A stretch of DNA of 64,000 nt from Lactobacillus johnsonii (GCF_013487865.1 NZ_CP047409.1:1364001-1428000); one strand, 5' to 3'. Shown: positions 18,365 through 28,856, counted from the first letter of the stretch. Program-made: numbers and translations. Notes: generated by a model from the letters alone, not told the origin.

Positions 18365-21232
18365 TTAACTTTCTCCTTGCTCCTTTTTATTATTTATCAT
18401 TTGCTTAGTTAACTCAGTATCTCTTTCAAGGACAGGTTTTAAATATTGGCCAGTATAACTTTCTTTTACTTGAGCAACTTCTTCTGGAGTACCAGTAGCC
18501 ACAACTTGTCCACCGCCATCTCCTCCTTCAGGCCCCAAATCTATTAGCCAATCTGCATTTTTAATGACGTCTAAGTTATGTTCAATAATTAAAACGGTAT
18601 TTCCTTCATCAACTAAGCGTTGCAGTACCTCTAACAGACGTTTAATGTCATCAGTGTGCAACCCAGTAGTAGGTTCATCTAAGATATAGAAATTATTCCC
18701 AGTAGAAAGTTTTTGTAATTCAGAAGCTAACTTCATTCTTTGTGCTTCCCCACCAGACAGAGTAGTTGCTGATTGTCCTAACTTTACATATCCTAATCCT
18801 ACATCAACAATTGTTTGTAACTTACGATGAATTTTTGGAATATTTTCAAAGAATTTGCATGCTTCATTAATTGTCATGTTTAAAACTTGAGAAATATTTT
18901 TTTCACGGTAGGTTACTTCCAAAGTTTCTGAGTTATATCTTGTTCCGTGACAAACCTCACAAGGAACATACACATCAGGCAGGAAATTCATTTCTATCTT
19001 AATGATTCCATCTCCATGACATGCTTCGCATCGACCTCCCTTAACGTTAAAAGAAAATCTAGCCTTGGTATATCCACGCATTTTTGCTTCATTAGTCTGT
19101 GCAAATAAAGTACGGATATCATCAAATACACTAGTATATGTGGCTGGATTACTGCGTGGAGTTCGTCCAATAGGACTTTGATCAATATCTATAATTTTTT
19201 CGATATTTTTATATCCCTTAATTGACTCATATTTACCGGGCTTTGCAGAATTATTATTTAACTTCTGTGCTAAAGCACGTTTCAAAATCAAGTTAACTAA
19301 TGTTGATTTTCCGGACCCTGATACTCCGGTTACAACAACTAATTTACCTAAAGGAAAATCAACAGAAATATCTTTTAAATTATTTTCTTTTGCACCAGTA
19401 ACAGTTATTTTTTTACCGTTACCCTTTCTTCGCTCTAGAGGAACTGGAACAATCTTTTTACCAGACAAATACTCTCCAGTTAAAGAATGTGGATTCTCCA
19501 TTACTTCTTCAGGTGTACCAGCAGCCATCACCTTTCCGCCGTATACTCCTGCTCCAGGTCCCATATCAACTAAGTAATCAGCTTGTTTCATGGTCTCATC
19601 ATCATGTTCTACTACAATTAGTGAATTTTCAAGATCTCTCATTTTCTTAAGAGAAGAAATAAGTCGATCATTATCACGCTGATGAAGTCCAATCGATGGT
19701 TCATCTAGAATATACATGACTCCTGATAAATTAGAACCAATTTGAGTTGCTAGTCTAATTCTTTGCGCTTCTCCACCAGATAGAGTGCCAGCAGAACGAG
19801 ATAGAGTAAGATAGTCTAAACCAACATTAATTAGAAATGTTAAGCGATCCCGTACTTCTTTCAAAATCGGTTTAGCAATCATTTCTTCTTGTTCACTTAA
19901 TTTAACTGAATTGAAAAATTCTAATGCTTTTGCAATAGAAAGATCAGATGCTTCAGCAATATCTTTACCATTTACTTTCACTGCTAAAGCTTTTTCATTT
20001 AATCTTTTACCATGACAAGTTGAACAAGTAAGTTCAGTCATATACTTACCCATTGCATCCCGCATGAATTTAGACATTGGATGATGATATCGACGATTGA
20101 TATTATTTAAAATTCCTTCAAATTCTTGAACTGTATCGTTTACTCCAAAATCTCCTTCAAGATGGAATTTAATTTTCTTTCCTTTAGATCCATTTAAAAT
20201 TAAATCTTTTTGTCTTTTAGTTAATTTTTTATATGGTTTATCTAAAGGTATTTTCAAGGCTGTACAAGCTTGTTCTAACATAGCCGTATAGTACTTAGAA
20301 TTAGCCCATGGAACTAAGGCTCCATCATTTAATGACTTATCCTTATCAGGAATTACCAAATCTTCATCTACAGATAGCTTCATCCCTAGTCCATCACAAT
20401 CAGGACAAGCTCCAAAAGGTGCATTAAATGAAAATAACCGTGGTTCCATTTCACCAACAGTAAAACCACAAATCGGACAAGCATAGTATTCTGAAAAATT
20501 AATGCGTTCGCCCTTAATTACATCAACATCCATGTAACCATCAGCTAAACGAAGGGCTGCTTCTACCGAATCAAATAACCGACTACGAATATTTTCTTTA
20601 ACAACTAAACGATCTACAACAATATCAATACTGTGTCGCTTGTTTTTATCTAACTCAAACTCATCAGTAATTTCATGCATTTCGCCATCTACAATTACCC
20701 GTACATACCCTGCACGCTGAATTCGCTTAAATACCTCTTTATGTTCTCCTCTTTTAGACCGGATAACTGGAGCTAAAATTTGAATTCTACTTCTTTCAGG
20801 CAAATCCATTACTCGATCTACCATTTGATCTACACTTTGTCTTTCAATTAAAGTTCCATCATTTGGACAAATTGGATGACCTACACGAGCCCATAATAAA
20901 CGTAAATAATCGTTAATTTCTGTTACAGTTCCAACTGTTGAGCGCGGATTATGTGATGTTGTCTTTTGATCAATTGAGATTGCGGGATTTAATCCATCAA
21001 TTGAGTCAACATCAGCTTTATCCATTTGTCCTAAAAATTGTCTAGCATAACTTGATAACGATTCCACATATCGTCTTCTACCTTCAGCGTATAAGGTATC
21101 AAATGCCAGTGAACTTTTTCCAGAACCTGATAAACCAGTAATAACCACTAATTTATCTTTTGGAATTGATAAACTTATATCTTTTAAATTATGTTCCCGT
21201 GCTCCGTGAATAACAATCTTATCATTTGCCAT
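18365..21232 (-). CDS. uvrA: UvrABC excinuclease subunit A
   Basis: Damage-recognition ATPase of nucleotide excision repair. The 955 residues have two ABC modules: Walker A GLSGSGKS at 33-40 and GVSGSGKS near 640, with signatures LSGGEAQRIRLA and LSGGEAQRMKLA. Zinc motifs are CPICG...CPDCDG (about 255-285) and CEACHG...CEVCHG (about 735-765), and an insertion domain follows the first half. It lies 14 bases downstream of uvrB, so both are expressed from the upstream LexA-type promoter region. Confidence 0.98.
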   Translation of the reverse strand: MANDKIVIHGAREHNLKDISLSIPKDKLVVITGLSGSGKSSLAFDTLYAEGRRRYVESLSSYARQFLGQMDKADVDSIDGLNPAISIDQKTTSHNPRSTVGTVTEINDYLRLLWARVGHPICPNDGTLIERQSVDQMVDRVMDLPERSRIQILAPVIRSKRGEHKEVFKRIQRAGYVRVIVDGEMHEITDEFELDKNKRHSIDIVVDRLVVKENIRSRLFDSVEAALRLADGYMDVDVIKGERINFSEYYACPICGFTVGEMEPRLFSFNAPFGACPDCDGLGMKLSVDEDLVIPDKDKSLNDGALVPWANSKYYTAMLEQACTALKIPLDKPYKKLTKRQKDLILNGSKGKKIKFHLEGDFGVNDTVQEFEGILNNINRRYHHPMSKFMRDAMGKYMTELTCSTCHGKRLNEKALAVKVNGKDIAEASDLSIAKALEFFNSVKLSEQEEMIAKPILKEVRDRLTFLINVGLDYLTLSRSAGTLSGGEAQRIRLATQIGSNLSGVMYILDEPSIGLHQRDNDRLISSLKKMRDLENSLIVVEHDDETMKQADYLVDMGPGAGVYGGKVMAAGTPEEVMENPHSLTGEYLSGKKIVPVPLERRKGNGKKITVTGAKENNLKDISVDFPLGKLVVVTGVSGSGKSTLVNLILKRALAQKLNNNSAKPGKYESIKGYKNIEKIIDIDQSPIGRTPRSNPATYTSVFDDIRTLFAQTNEAKMRGYTKARFSFNVKGGRCEACHGDGIIKIEMNFLPDVYVPCEVCHGTRYNSETLEVTYREKNISQVLNMTINEACKFFENIPKIHRKLQTIVDVGLGYVKLGQSATTLSGGEAQRMKLASELQKLSTGNNFYILDEPTTGLHTDDIKRLLEVLQRLVDEGNTVLIIEHNLDVIKNADWLIDLGPEGGDGGGQVVATGTPEEVAQVKESYTGQYLKPVLERDTELTKQMINNKKEQGES

Positions 21233-21246
21233 TTAACTATCCTCCT

Positions 21247-23262
21247 CTACTTTTTCTTTTCATGCACCTGTTTTTTTAAGTCCATAATTGCATCACGCAA
21301 GTTAGCTGCTTCTTCAAAGTCCAGTTTCTTAGCAGCTTCCCGCATTTGTGCAGTTAGAGTCTTAATCATATTTTGTTTTTGTTTCTTAGTCAATTCATCA
21401 AAGTTTAAGTCAGCAAAACTTTCCTTATTCTCTTTATCCTCACTATCTTTAGTGATAGAAATTACATCTCTAATTGGTTTAACGATAGTTTTAGGAGTAA
21501 TGCCATGCTCTTTGTTGAACTTCATTTGTAGACTACGTCTTCTCTCCGTAGCATCAATTGCTTCACGCATTGAATCAGTAATCGAATCAGCATACATAAT
21601 TACCTTACCATTTGAATTTCTAGCAGCCCGACCAATTGTTTGAACTAAAGGTCTGGTAGAACGGAGAAAACCTTCTTTATCAGCATCCAGAATTGCAACT
21701 AGAGAGACTTCAGGTACATCAATACCTTCTCTCAAAAGATTAATCCCTATCAGTACATCAAATTTTCCTAGTCTTAAATCTCTAATAATTTCAAGACGTT
21801 CTAAAGTTTTAATATCAGAATGTAGATACCGTACTTTTATTCCCAAATCTTTCAAATAGTCGGTTAAGTCTTCCGCCATTTTCTTAGTTAAAGTTGTAAC
21901 AAAAACGCGCTCATCACGTTCAATACGCTTATTAACTTCACCAACTAAATCATCAATCTGTCCCTTAATTGGTCTAACTTCAATTTCGGGGTCAAGCAAT
22001 CCAGTAGGACGGATAATTTGTTCAACCTTATGATCAGTTTGATTAAGTTCATAATCACCAGGGGTGGCTGATACATACATGATTTGATTTACATGTTTTT
22101 CAAACTCTTCTAATTTTAAAGGTCGGTTATCTAAAGCAGATGGAAGTCTAAAACCATAATCAATTAAGGTTTGCTTACGTGCTCTATCTCCATTGTACAT
22201 TGCCTTTAATTCTGGCATGGTGGCATGTGATTCATCAATTAAAATTAAGAAGTCATCAGGGAAGAAATCTAACAAAGTATGTGGTGGTTGGCCAGCTTTC
22301 CGTCCTTCCATGTGTCTAGAATAGTTTTCAATTCCATTAGTGTAGCCAACTTCACTCATCATTTCCATATCATAAGTGGTTCTTTGTTTAATTCGTTGAG
22401 CTTCTAAAAGTTTTCCTTCCCCTTCAAACTTTTTCACCTGAATATTCATTTCATCTTTAATTGAGGCCAAAGCTCTTTCCATAATTTGTTCATTAGTAAC
22501 AAAGTGAGTGGCTGGGAAAATAGAAACTTGTTCCCGCTCTCCAATTACTTCACCGGTCAAAGAATCCACTTCAACAATTCGGTCAATCTCATCACCAAAA
22601 AATTCAATTCTAAATGCATGATCAGAATATCCCGCTGGAAAAATTTCTACTACGTCACCACGTACTCTAAAGCGTCCACGCTGAAAATCAATATCATTAC
22701 GATCATATTGAATATTAACTAAATCTCGCAATAACACATCTCGACTAATCTCTTGACCTTCAGATAAGGAGACTACACTAGCCGCATATTCTCTTGGATC
22801 ACCTAAACCATAAATACATGATACTGAAGCTACAACAATTACATCATTTCTCGACATTAAATCACTAGTGGTCTTATGACGCAATTGATCAATTTCATCA
22901 TTAATTGATGAATCTTTCTCAATATAAGTATCAGATTGTGGTACATAAGCTTCCGGTTGATAGTAATCATAATAAGACACAAAATAGTCCACGGCATTCT
23001 TAGGAAAAAATTCTTTAAATTCACCATACAGTTGACCAACTAAAGTTTTATTATGAGAAATTACTAAAGTTGGCTTATTTAACTTAGCTATTACATTCGC
23101 CATAGTAAAAGTCTTACCGGTTCCAGTAGCACCTTCAAGGATTTGTGCTTTTTCTCCTTGCTCAAATCCATCAGTCAACTTTTTAATTGCTTGTTCTTGA
23201 TCTCCTGCTGGTTGAAATTTAGAGACAAGTTCAAATTTTTTATTTTTTTGTCGTCTAATCAT
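21247..23262 (-). CDS. uvrB: UvrABC excinuclease subunit B
   Basis: Helicase-like subunit that verifies damage and recruits UvrC. The 671 residues contain Walker A GATGTGKT (44-51), the beta-hairpin region [12 protein letters not shown] (about 97-108), the DESH box ([12 protein letters not shown]), helicase motif VI near QTIGRAARN, and a C-terminal UVR domain ([16 protein letters not shown]) that contacts UvrC. It is first gene of uvrBA. Upstream are a LexA-type box and the terminator hairpin of pgcA, with GGAGGAAG before the ATG at 23260-23262. Confidence 0.98.
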   Translation of the reverse strand: MIRRQKNKKFELVSKFQPAGDQEQAIKKLTDGFEQGEKAQILEGATGTGKTFTMANVIAKLNKPTLVISHNKTLVGQLYGEFKEFFPKNAVDYFVSYYDYYQPEAYVPQSDTYIEKDSSINDEIDQLRHKTTSDLMSRNDVIVVASVSCIYGLGDPREYAASVVSLSEGQEISRDVLLRDLVNIQYDRNDIDFQRGRFRVRGDVVEIFPAGYSDHAFRIEFFGDEIDRIVEVDSLTGEVIGEREQVSIFPATHFVTNEQIMERALASIKDEMNIQVKKFEGEGKLLEAQRIKQRTTYDMEMMSEVGYTNGIENYSRHMEGRKAGQPPHTLLDFFPDDFLILIDESHATMPELKAMYNGDRARKQTLIDYGFRLPSALDNRPLKLEEFEKHVNQIMYVSATPGDYELNQTDHKVEQIIRPTGLLDPEIEVRPIKGQIDDLVGEVNKRIERDERVFVTTLTKKMAEDLTDYLKDLGIKVRYLHSDIKTLERLEIIRDLRLGKFDVLIGINLLREGIDVPEVSLVAILDADKEGFLRSTRPLVQTIGRAARNSNGKVIMYADSITDSMREAIDATERRRSLQMKFNKEHGITPKTIVKPIRDVISITKDSEDKENKESFADLNFDELTKKQKQNMIKTLTAQMREAAKKLDFEEAANLRDAIMDLKKQVHEKKK

Positions 23263-23276
23263 TTTTCTTCCTCCGC

Positions 23277-23306
23277 AAAAAAAGTTGGACTAAAATAGCC
23301 CAACTT
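23277..23306 (-). terminator. pgcA terminator lying in the uvrB leader
   Basis: AAGTTGG/CCAACTT stem (23300-23306 with 23282-23288), 11-base loop and seven U on the minus strand. It is 55 bases past pgcA and 15 bases before uvrB. The most likely uvrBA start falls inside the 5' arm, so transcripts from that promoter would not form it. Confidence 0.75.
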
Positions 23307-23307
23307 C

Positions 23308-23337
23308 TATATAACGTATTTATTTTACTACAGCGAA
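23308..23337 (-). promoter_or_regulatory. Probable uvrBA promoter
   Basis: The minus strand has TTCGCT (23332-23337) and TATATA (23308-23313), 18 bases apart. This is a weak match, but its -35 overlaps the LexA-type box, as expected for a repressed SOS promoter. Confidence 0.4.
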
Positions 23338-23347
23338 CGTATTTTCG
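23334..23347. promoter_or_regulatory. LexA (DinR) box upstream of uvrBA
   Basis: CGAACGTATTTTCG matches the Gram-positive SOS consensus CGAAC-N4-GTTCG in 9 of 10 defined positions. It lies between pgcA and uvrB and overlaps the predicted -35. uvrBA is a classical SOS operon in Bacillus, which supports the call. Confidence 0.75.
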
Positions 23348-23360
23348 CACTATTTTTGCA

Positions 23361-25085
23361 TTACTTTAATAAATTAGCTAATGCATCTTGATACTCTTCT
23401 GCGGCCTTTTCTGCAGTTTCAATATCTTTCTTATTTACTCCAACATAAGCCTTAATTACAGGTTCAGTTCCTGATGGACGAAGAGCAACCCAAGTTTCAT
23501 CATCTAAGAAGTACTTCAAAACATTAGACTTAGGAAAACCAGCTAATGGAGTTTTCTTTCCATCTTCAATGGTTTCTTGGGTTTCGAAGTCTTGAATCTT
23601 AACAACTTTTGCACCATTAATTTCAGTTAAATGTTCTTTACGTAACTTACTCATTAATTCAGCCATCTTCTTTTGACCACCAATACCGGGCATTTCGATA
23701 GCCTTAGTAATTTCGTAAGCTACACCATATTTTTGCCAGATTTCTTGTAATCCATCAAAAACAGTCATTCCTTTAGATGCATAGTAACTTGCTACTTCGG
23801 CAAACATTAGTGCACCTTGCATAGCATCCTTGTCTCTTGCGAATGGCTTGAATAAGTAACCGTAACTTTCTTCAAATCCCATCAAGAATTTACCGTCATT
23901 TTCTTTATTCATTCGGTCAACTTCTTCACCAATGTACTTGAATCCAGTTAGCACATGCTTAGTTTTAATACGGAAATCATCAGCAATCTTAAATGGAAGT
24001 GCACTTGAAACTACTGAAGTTACTAATTCATAGTCGGATGAAAGAGTTCCGTTTTCCTTCATATGAACTAATAAGTAATAGGCCATTAATGTAGCAATTT
24101 GATTACCAGTTAAAACTTGGAAATCACCATCTGATTTTCTAACAGCAGCACCCATTCTATCGGCATCTGGGTCAGTCGCAATAATAACATTTGCATTAAC
24201 TTCATTAGCTAGTTTAAATCCTGGTTCAAATACATCACGGTATTCTGGGTTAGGTTTGATAGTTGTAGGGAATTCTGGATCAATGATGGATTGACTTGGA
24301 ACTGGAATCACATTGTCAAAACCACCTTGTCTGAAGGCGCGATCATACAGCATCTTTCCAGTACCATGTAGTGGAGTATAGATAATCTTTAATTTATCAG
24401 CATTAGCCTTAACCATTTCAGGACCAACAGTAACATCCTTTAAACGAGCTAAGTATGCTTCATCTACATCTTCACCAATCAATTGTAGCGTGCCATTAAC
24501 CCGTAGTTCTTCCACGGGAGCAGCTTTAACGCTAAAAATGTCATCAACTTTTTGAGCATAAGCAAACAAGCGATCTGCATTTTCTGGCGCCATCTGAGCA
24601 CCGTCTTCACCATAAACCTTATAACCATTATATTGTTTAGCATTATGTGAAGCAGTGATGTTAATTCCAGCAAAGGTATTTAAGTGACGGACAGCAAATG
24701 ATAATTCAGGAGTTGGTCTCAAATCATCAAATAAGTATACATGAATTCCATGTGCACCTAAAATACGAGCTGCGTGTTCGGCGAATTCTCTTGAGTGATA
24801 ACGTGAATCAAAAGAAATTGCAACGCCACGTTTCTTAGCTTCTTCACCATTTTCATCAATTAGTCTTGCAAGACCTTCGGTTACTCTTCCCACAGTAAAC
24901 AAATTAATTCTGTTTGTACCAGGTTCAAGTCTACCTCTCATCCCGGCAGTACCAAAATTAATATCTTGTCCGAAAGCATCTTCAATCCACTTTTCATCTT
25001 TACCTAGATCATTTAATTGATCTTTTAAATAATCAGGTAAATTATTTGCATTAGTCCATTGACTATAAATTTCTTTTGCGTTCAT
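23361..25085 (-). CDS. pgcA: Phosphoglucomutase (alpha-phosphohexomutase family)
   Basis: Interconverts glucose-6-phosphate and glucose-1-phosphate, linking the Leloir pathway and UDP-glucose synthesis with glycolysis. The 574 residues carry the phosphoserine loop TASHN with S146, the metal loop DPDADR (305-310), the sugar-binding GFEESYGYL near 405-413 and the phosphate-binding RPSGTEPV near the C terminus. It lies downstream of galM in the same direction but separated by 126 bases containing a 13-bp inverted repeat. The product fits the adjacent gal operon. Confidence 0.95.
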   Translation of the reverse strand: MNAKEIYSQWTNANNLPDYLKDQLNDLGKDEKWIEDAFGQDINFGTAGMRGRLEPGTNRINLFTVGRVTEGLARLIDENGEEAKKRGVAISFDSRYHSREFAEHAARILGAHGIHVYLFDDLRPTPELSFAVRHLNTFAGINITASHNAKQYNGYKVYGEDGAQMAPENADRLFAYAQKVDDIFSVKAAPVEELRVNGTLQLIGEDVDEAYLARLKDVTVGPEMVKANADKLKIIYTPLHGTGKMLYDRAFRQGGFDNVIPVPSQSIIDPEFPTTIKPNPEYRDVFEPGFKLANEVNANVIIATDPDADRMGAAVRKSDGDFQVLTGNQIATLMAYYLLVHMKENGTLSSDYELVTSVVSSALPFKIADDFRIKTKHVLTGFKYIGEEVDRMNKENDGKFLMGFEESYGYLFKPFARDKDAMQGALMFAEVASYYASKGMTVFDGLQEIWQKYGVAYEITKAIEMPGIGGQKKMAELMSKLRKEHLTEINGAKVVKIQDFETQETIEDGKKTPLAGFPKSNVLKYFLDDETWVALRPSGTEPVIKAYVGVNKKDIETAEKAAEEYQDALANLLK

Positions 25086-25101
25086 AATTTCCCCTTTACG
25101 T

Positions 25102-25172
25102 AAATTTTATGGTTTCATCTGCTATTTTAACGCAACTCATTGTGAAATTGCTATCATATAACCATAAAATTT
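25102..25172. repeat. 13-bp inverted repeat between galM and pgcA
   Basis: AAATTTTATGGTT (25102-25114) and AACCATAAAATTT (25160-25172) are exact reverse complements separated by 45 bases. They lie in the pgcA upstream region and could form a stem in RNA or flank a promoter. The inner 45 bases include TAAAAT on the minus strand. Confidence 0.6.
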
Positions 25173-25211
25173 TTCTATGCATCAAAGATACTTATGACCC
25201 TTACTTTATAA

Positions 25212-26198
25212 TCACTTGAAATTCCAGTTGATTTTACGTTCAAACTTTTCATAAGGAAGTAACGTAATCTCTCCTAAATCGGCTCCCTCCGCAGGTGGAC
25301 ATTGGGCTTCTAATGTAATTCCATCATACTGTCCAATATTATTTGCAACACCAGTATGATTAAAGTGATTAGCTGTATACATCACAATTGCAGGTGCATT
25401 CGTAGTCATAATCATTTGATGATTTTTTGATGTTAAGATTGCAGCCGGCTGCATTCCATTTAAGATAAAAGGATGATCTAAACCATTACGCAATTTAATT
25501 TGATCATCATCACTGTTTAAAGCTAGAGAAATTTTCTTTTTCTTTCTAAAGTCAAAAGGAGTATTTTTGACATTTTTCATCCCTTGATTCGGTAAGCCAT
25601 CTTCACCAACAGGCAAGTAATAGTCAGCTGCAAGTTGTAGTTCTAAGTCAGCTGCTTTTTCTCCTAAATTAAAATAAGTATGATTAGCTGGATTAAAAAT
25701 TGTTAATTGGTCACTTACAGCCGTAAGTATATAAGTTAGGTTGTTCTCATTATCTAACTTATAACGAGCATGTAATTTCATATTACCCGGATAGTCATTA
25801 GTACCATCTACGTCAAAAAGGAAAAAGTCAACTTGAGCTTCTTGATCAGAATTTTTTAGCTTAAAATTCCAAATCTTCATGTCAGTTCCACGGCCTCCAT
25901 GAATATGATTTTTTCCATCATTTTGAGGTAATTGCTGGATCTGTCTTCCATGTTTCCATTGTCCTAGACGAACGCGACCACAAATCCGACCAACTGTCCC
26001 ACCTAAAAAATTTCTTTCTTTTGAATAATCTTCTGGACTATTCAAAGTCAAGATCATATTCTCCTGATTCAATAAGATTTTCTCTAAAGTGGCGCCATAA
26101 TTGAGAAGATTAACCTGCACTCCATGATCATTTTCAAGGCTGATCTCACACAAATCTTGGCTATCTTTACGTCCATACTTTTTAAAACTATTTTTCAT
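25212..26198 (-). CDS. galM: Aldose 1-epimerase (galactose mutarotase)
   Basis: Converts beta-D-galactose to the alpha anomer used by galactokinase. The 328-residue protein has the galactose-mutarotase beta-sandwich pattern, with GGTVGRICGRVRLG near 70-83, HIHGGRGTDMKIWNF near 97-111, and the active-site histidine segment NHTYFNLG near 167-174. A catalytic Glu is expected in DGITLEAQCPP near 290. Its ATG directly follows the galT stop codon (TAAATG), so galKTM are translated as a tight operon. Confidence 0.93.
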   Translation of the reverse strand: MKNSFKKYGRKDSQDLCEISLENDHGVQVNLLNYGATLEKILLNQENMILTLNSPEDYSKERNFLGGTVGRICGRVRLGQWKHGRQIQQLPQNDGKNHIHGGRGTDMKIWNFKLKNSDQEAQVDFFLFDVDGTNDYPGNMKLHARYKLDNENNLTYILTAVSDQLTIFNPANHTYFNLGEKAADLELQLAADYYLPVGEDGLPNQGMKNVKNTPFDFRKKKKISLALNSDDDQIKLRNGLDHPFILNGMQPAAILTSKNHQMIMTTNAPAIVMYTANHFNHTGVANNIGQYDGITLEAQCPPAEGADLGEITLLPYEKFERKINWNFK

Positions 26199-27668
26199 TT
26201 ACCTATCTACCTCGCTTATCAAAGCATCAGTAAACTTTTGCCAACCTATTTCTCCATCTCTATTATTCTTAAAAACACCCGCACACTCGAGTACTCGATC
26301 AAATATTTCAACTAAAGCTTGCTGTAAAACCTGGTCAACATTTTCTTTGGTAATCTGAGAATCTGTTTTCAGTTTTCTAGCCCAATCAAGGTGACTATCA
26401 GCTATTTGATTATCTTGATTAAGTAAATACTTCTTAACTTCCTCTAATTCTCCTTTAAGTCTTCCGGGTAAAATTGCTCTACCCATTACTTCGATTAAAC
26501 CAATGTTTTCTTTTTTAATGTGCCAAAGTTCAGCATGTGGGTGGAAAATTCCTAATGGATATTCATCACTAGTATTATTATCACGAAGAACTAAATCTAA
26601 AATAAAACTTTCTCCCTCACGGTGCATGATTGGCGTAACAGTATGATGTTTACTATTACCTTCAAAAGCTTTAATTTGACGAGCTGGATCGCTATAATGA
26701 TCCCAAAAATCAATAATTTTACTCCCTAAATCAATTAGATCTAATGAATTTTTACTAATCAAGCGTAGATCACTCATTGGCCAATCAACTATACCAGCCT
26801 TAACTTCAGGATATTTTTCAAAATAAATCTCTTTTTTAATTTTAGCCTTCATCATTGGAAAAATATGACGTCCACCTTGGTAATGTTCATGGGCTAGCAT
26901 TGAACCACCAACAATTGGTAAGTCTGCATTTGAACCAACAAAATATTCAGGCAGCTGCTTTTCAATATCAACTAAATTAATTAAAGTTTGTTGATTAATA
27001 ATCATTGGGATATGCTTTTGATCTAAGAAAATACAATGCTCATTAAAATAGGCATACGGTGAATATTGAAAGCCCCAAGGTCGACCTCCGATCATCATCC
27101 GGATTATTCGCAAATTGCTGCGCGCATTTTTTCCATATCCACCTAGATACCCTTCATTTTCTAAACACAGTGCACATTTGGGGTACTTGTTTTCCACATT
27201 ATGAGCTGCAGCTGCGATTGCTTTAGGATCTTTTTCAGGTTTTGAAAGATTAATTGTTATTTCCAATTCATGATTCTTAGAGCTCTTTCCAGAAAAAACA
27301 ATATTTTTAGCAATAGCTTCTTTTTTAACATAATTATTGTCAACACAAAGTCGATAAAACCAATCAGTTGCAGTCTTAGGCGACTTTTGCATCTTTTCCC
27401 AGAAAATTTCATTTACCTTTGAAGGTGCTGGTATTTTTAAATCATATAATTCATCATTCAAAACTTCACGTGAGGTAATATCATCAGGGATTTTTTTTTG
27501 ATCTACAGCTATTTGCACAAGTTGCTTTACAGGAGATAGATTTTCATCATATTCTTCATCTTCATCTCCTACCAAAGCCTTAATTTTATTAACTAGGTAA
27601 ACATAATCTAATTCTTTATACGTTCCACTATCAATCACTTCATGCGCAAATTTTTCAATAACTTTCAT
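26199..27668 (-). CDS. galT: UDP-glucose--hexose-1-phosphate uridylyltransferase (class II)
   Basis: Transfers UMP between UDP-glucose and galactose-1-phosphate. The 489-residue length and sequence match the Firmicute GalT2 class, which is longer than the E. coli type. The conserved region GGSMLAHEHYQGGRH (about 250-264) holds the histidines associated with catalysis, with HIPMIIN and FHPHAELWHIKK elsewhere. It is the middle gene of galK-galT-galM, 18 bases after galK. No galE lies within the window, so the epimerase must be encoded elsewhere. Confidence 0.95.
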   Translation of the reverse strand: MKVIEKFAHEVIDSGTYKELDYVYLVNKIKALVGDEDEEYDENLSPVKQLVQIAVDQKKIPDDITSREVLNDELYDLKIPAPSKVNEIFWEKMQKSPKTATDWFYRLCVDNNYVKKEAIAKNIVFSGKSSKNHELEITINLSKPEKDPKAIAAAAHNVENKYPKCALCLENEGYLGGYGKNARSNLRIIRMMIGGRPWGFQYSPYAYFNEHCIFLDQKHIPMIINQQTLINLVDIEKQLPEYFVGSNADLPIVGGSMLAHEHYQGGRHIFPMMKAKIKKEIYFEKYPEVKAGIVDWPMSDLRLISKNSLDLIDLGSKIIDFWDHYSDPARQIKAFEGNSKHHTVTPIMHREGESFILDLVLRDNNTSDEYPLGIFHPHAELWHIKKENIGLIEVMGRAILPGRLKGELEEVKKYLLNQDNQIADSHLDWARKLKTDSQITKENVDQVLQQALVEIFDRVLECAGVFKNNRDGEIGWQKFTDALISEVDR

Positions 27669-27686
27669 TTTTGTAGCTCCTTAAGT

Positions 27687-28856
27687 TTAAATTTTCTTAG
27701 TTCCATCTACAATTTCTGCGTCATAGAAACTTGCATCATGACCTACTTTATCGCGATATATTTTACCAACATTTTTCTTAAACGCTTCTGCTTTATCTTT
27801 TTTCACAATTGCAATTGCACTGCCGCCAAAACCGCCACCAATCATTCTGGCACCTAAAACACCATCTTGTTTCCAAGCAGCTTCTGCTAGTGTATCCAGT
27901 TCTTTACCTGTTACTTCATAATCATAGTGGAGAGAAATGTGGGATGCGTTTATCAAATGGCCCAATTTTTCAAGATCATTATTTTTCATTGCCTTAGTTG
28001 CTCGGATCGTTCTTTCATTTTCATTAACTGCATGACGAGCACGTTTTATTTCTGTCTCATCATTAATTAAATATGCATATTCGTCAAAAGTCTGACTATC
28101 TAATTCACCTAAAGAAGTAATATCAAGCTTAGTTTTCAATTTTTCCAAGGCATTCTTACATTCTCTTACCCGATCGTTGTAAGCAGAATCGGCCAGAGTA
28201 TGCTCTTTATTGGTGGACATAATAATAATCTCATGGTCTCCTAACTTAAGAGGCATGTATTCATATTCCATGGTGTTGCAATCAAGGAAAATTGCACTAT
28301 CTTTCTTACCCATAATGCAGGCAAATTGATCCATAATTCCCGAGTTTAAACCGACAAATTCATTTTCTGTTTTTTGACCGAGTCGGGCTAAATCTGGCCG
28401 ATCAATATCTAAATCAAATTCATCTTTTAAGATCATTCCCATTAACATTTCAATTGCTGCACTTGAAGATAAACCCGATCCGGAAGGTAAATCAGCCTTA
28501 ATATACAGGTTAAAGCCATGATTAATCTTATTTCCATCTTCTCTTTGTCGTAAATAAGTTATCATTCCTTTAAAATAATTTGCCCAGAATCGATCATCTT
28601 TTTCTACTGTATCGTCATTTAAGTCAAATTCTACAATTTCACCGTCTACATTACCTGAATAAAGACAAACTTTATTATCATTTCTTGGACCATAAACACC
28701 ATAAACCCCTAGACTAATAGCTGCCGGAAAAACATGGCCCCCATTATAATCAGTATGCTCTCCAATTACATTAATTCGACCTGGTGAAAAAAATACGTCT
28801 TTTTCATTTTTACTAAATACTTTTTGATAATTTTTAATCAATTCATCTTTATTCAT
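27687..28856 (-). CDS. galK: Galactokinase
   Basis: GHMP-family kinase that phosphorylates alpha-D-galactose at C1. The 389 residues show the galactokinase signature PGRINVIGEHTDYNGGHV (about 25-42), the phosphate loop LPSGSGLSSSAAIE (about 123-136), GIMDQFACIMG near 172-182 with the catalytic Asp, and motif 3 GARMIGGGFGGSAIAI near 335-350. It is first in galKTM and is preceded by a promoter with a cre-like site on the leader. The GAGGTAAAG ribosome site precedes the ATG at 28854-28856. Confidence 0.97.
   Translation of the reverse strand: MNKDELIKNYQKVFSKNEKDVFFSPGRINVIGEHTDYNGGHVFPAAISLGVYGVYGPRNDNKVCLYSGNVDGEIVEFDLNDDTVEKDDRFWANYFKGMITYLRQREDGNKINHGFNLYIKADLPSGSGLSSSAAIEMLMGMILKDEFDLDIDRPDLARLGQKTENEFVGLNSGIMDQFACIMGKKDSAIFLDCNTMEYEYMPLKLGDHEIIIMSTNKEHTLADSAYNDRVRECKNALEKLKTKLDITSLGELDSQTFDEYAYLINDETEIKRARHAVNENERTIRATKAMKNNDLEKLGHLINASHISLHYDYEVTGKELDTLAEAAWKQDGVLGARMIGGGFGGSAIAIVKKDKAEAFKKNVGKIYRDKVGHDASFYDAEIVDGTKKI

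Noticed and set aside
21191-21643. 150-codon plus-strand frame opposite the uvrB end and uvrA start
   Set aside because: Shadow of uvrB; hydrophobic pseudo-protein typical of reverse frames of AT-rich genes, with no start signal.
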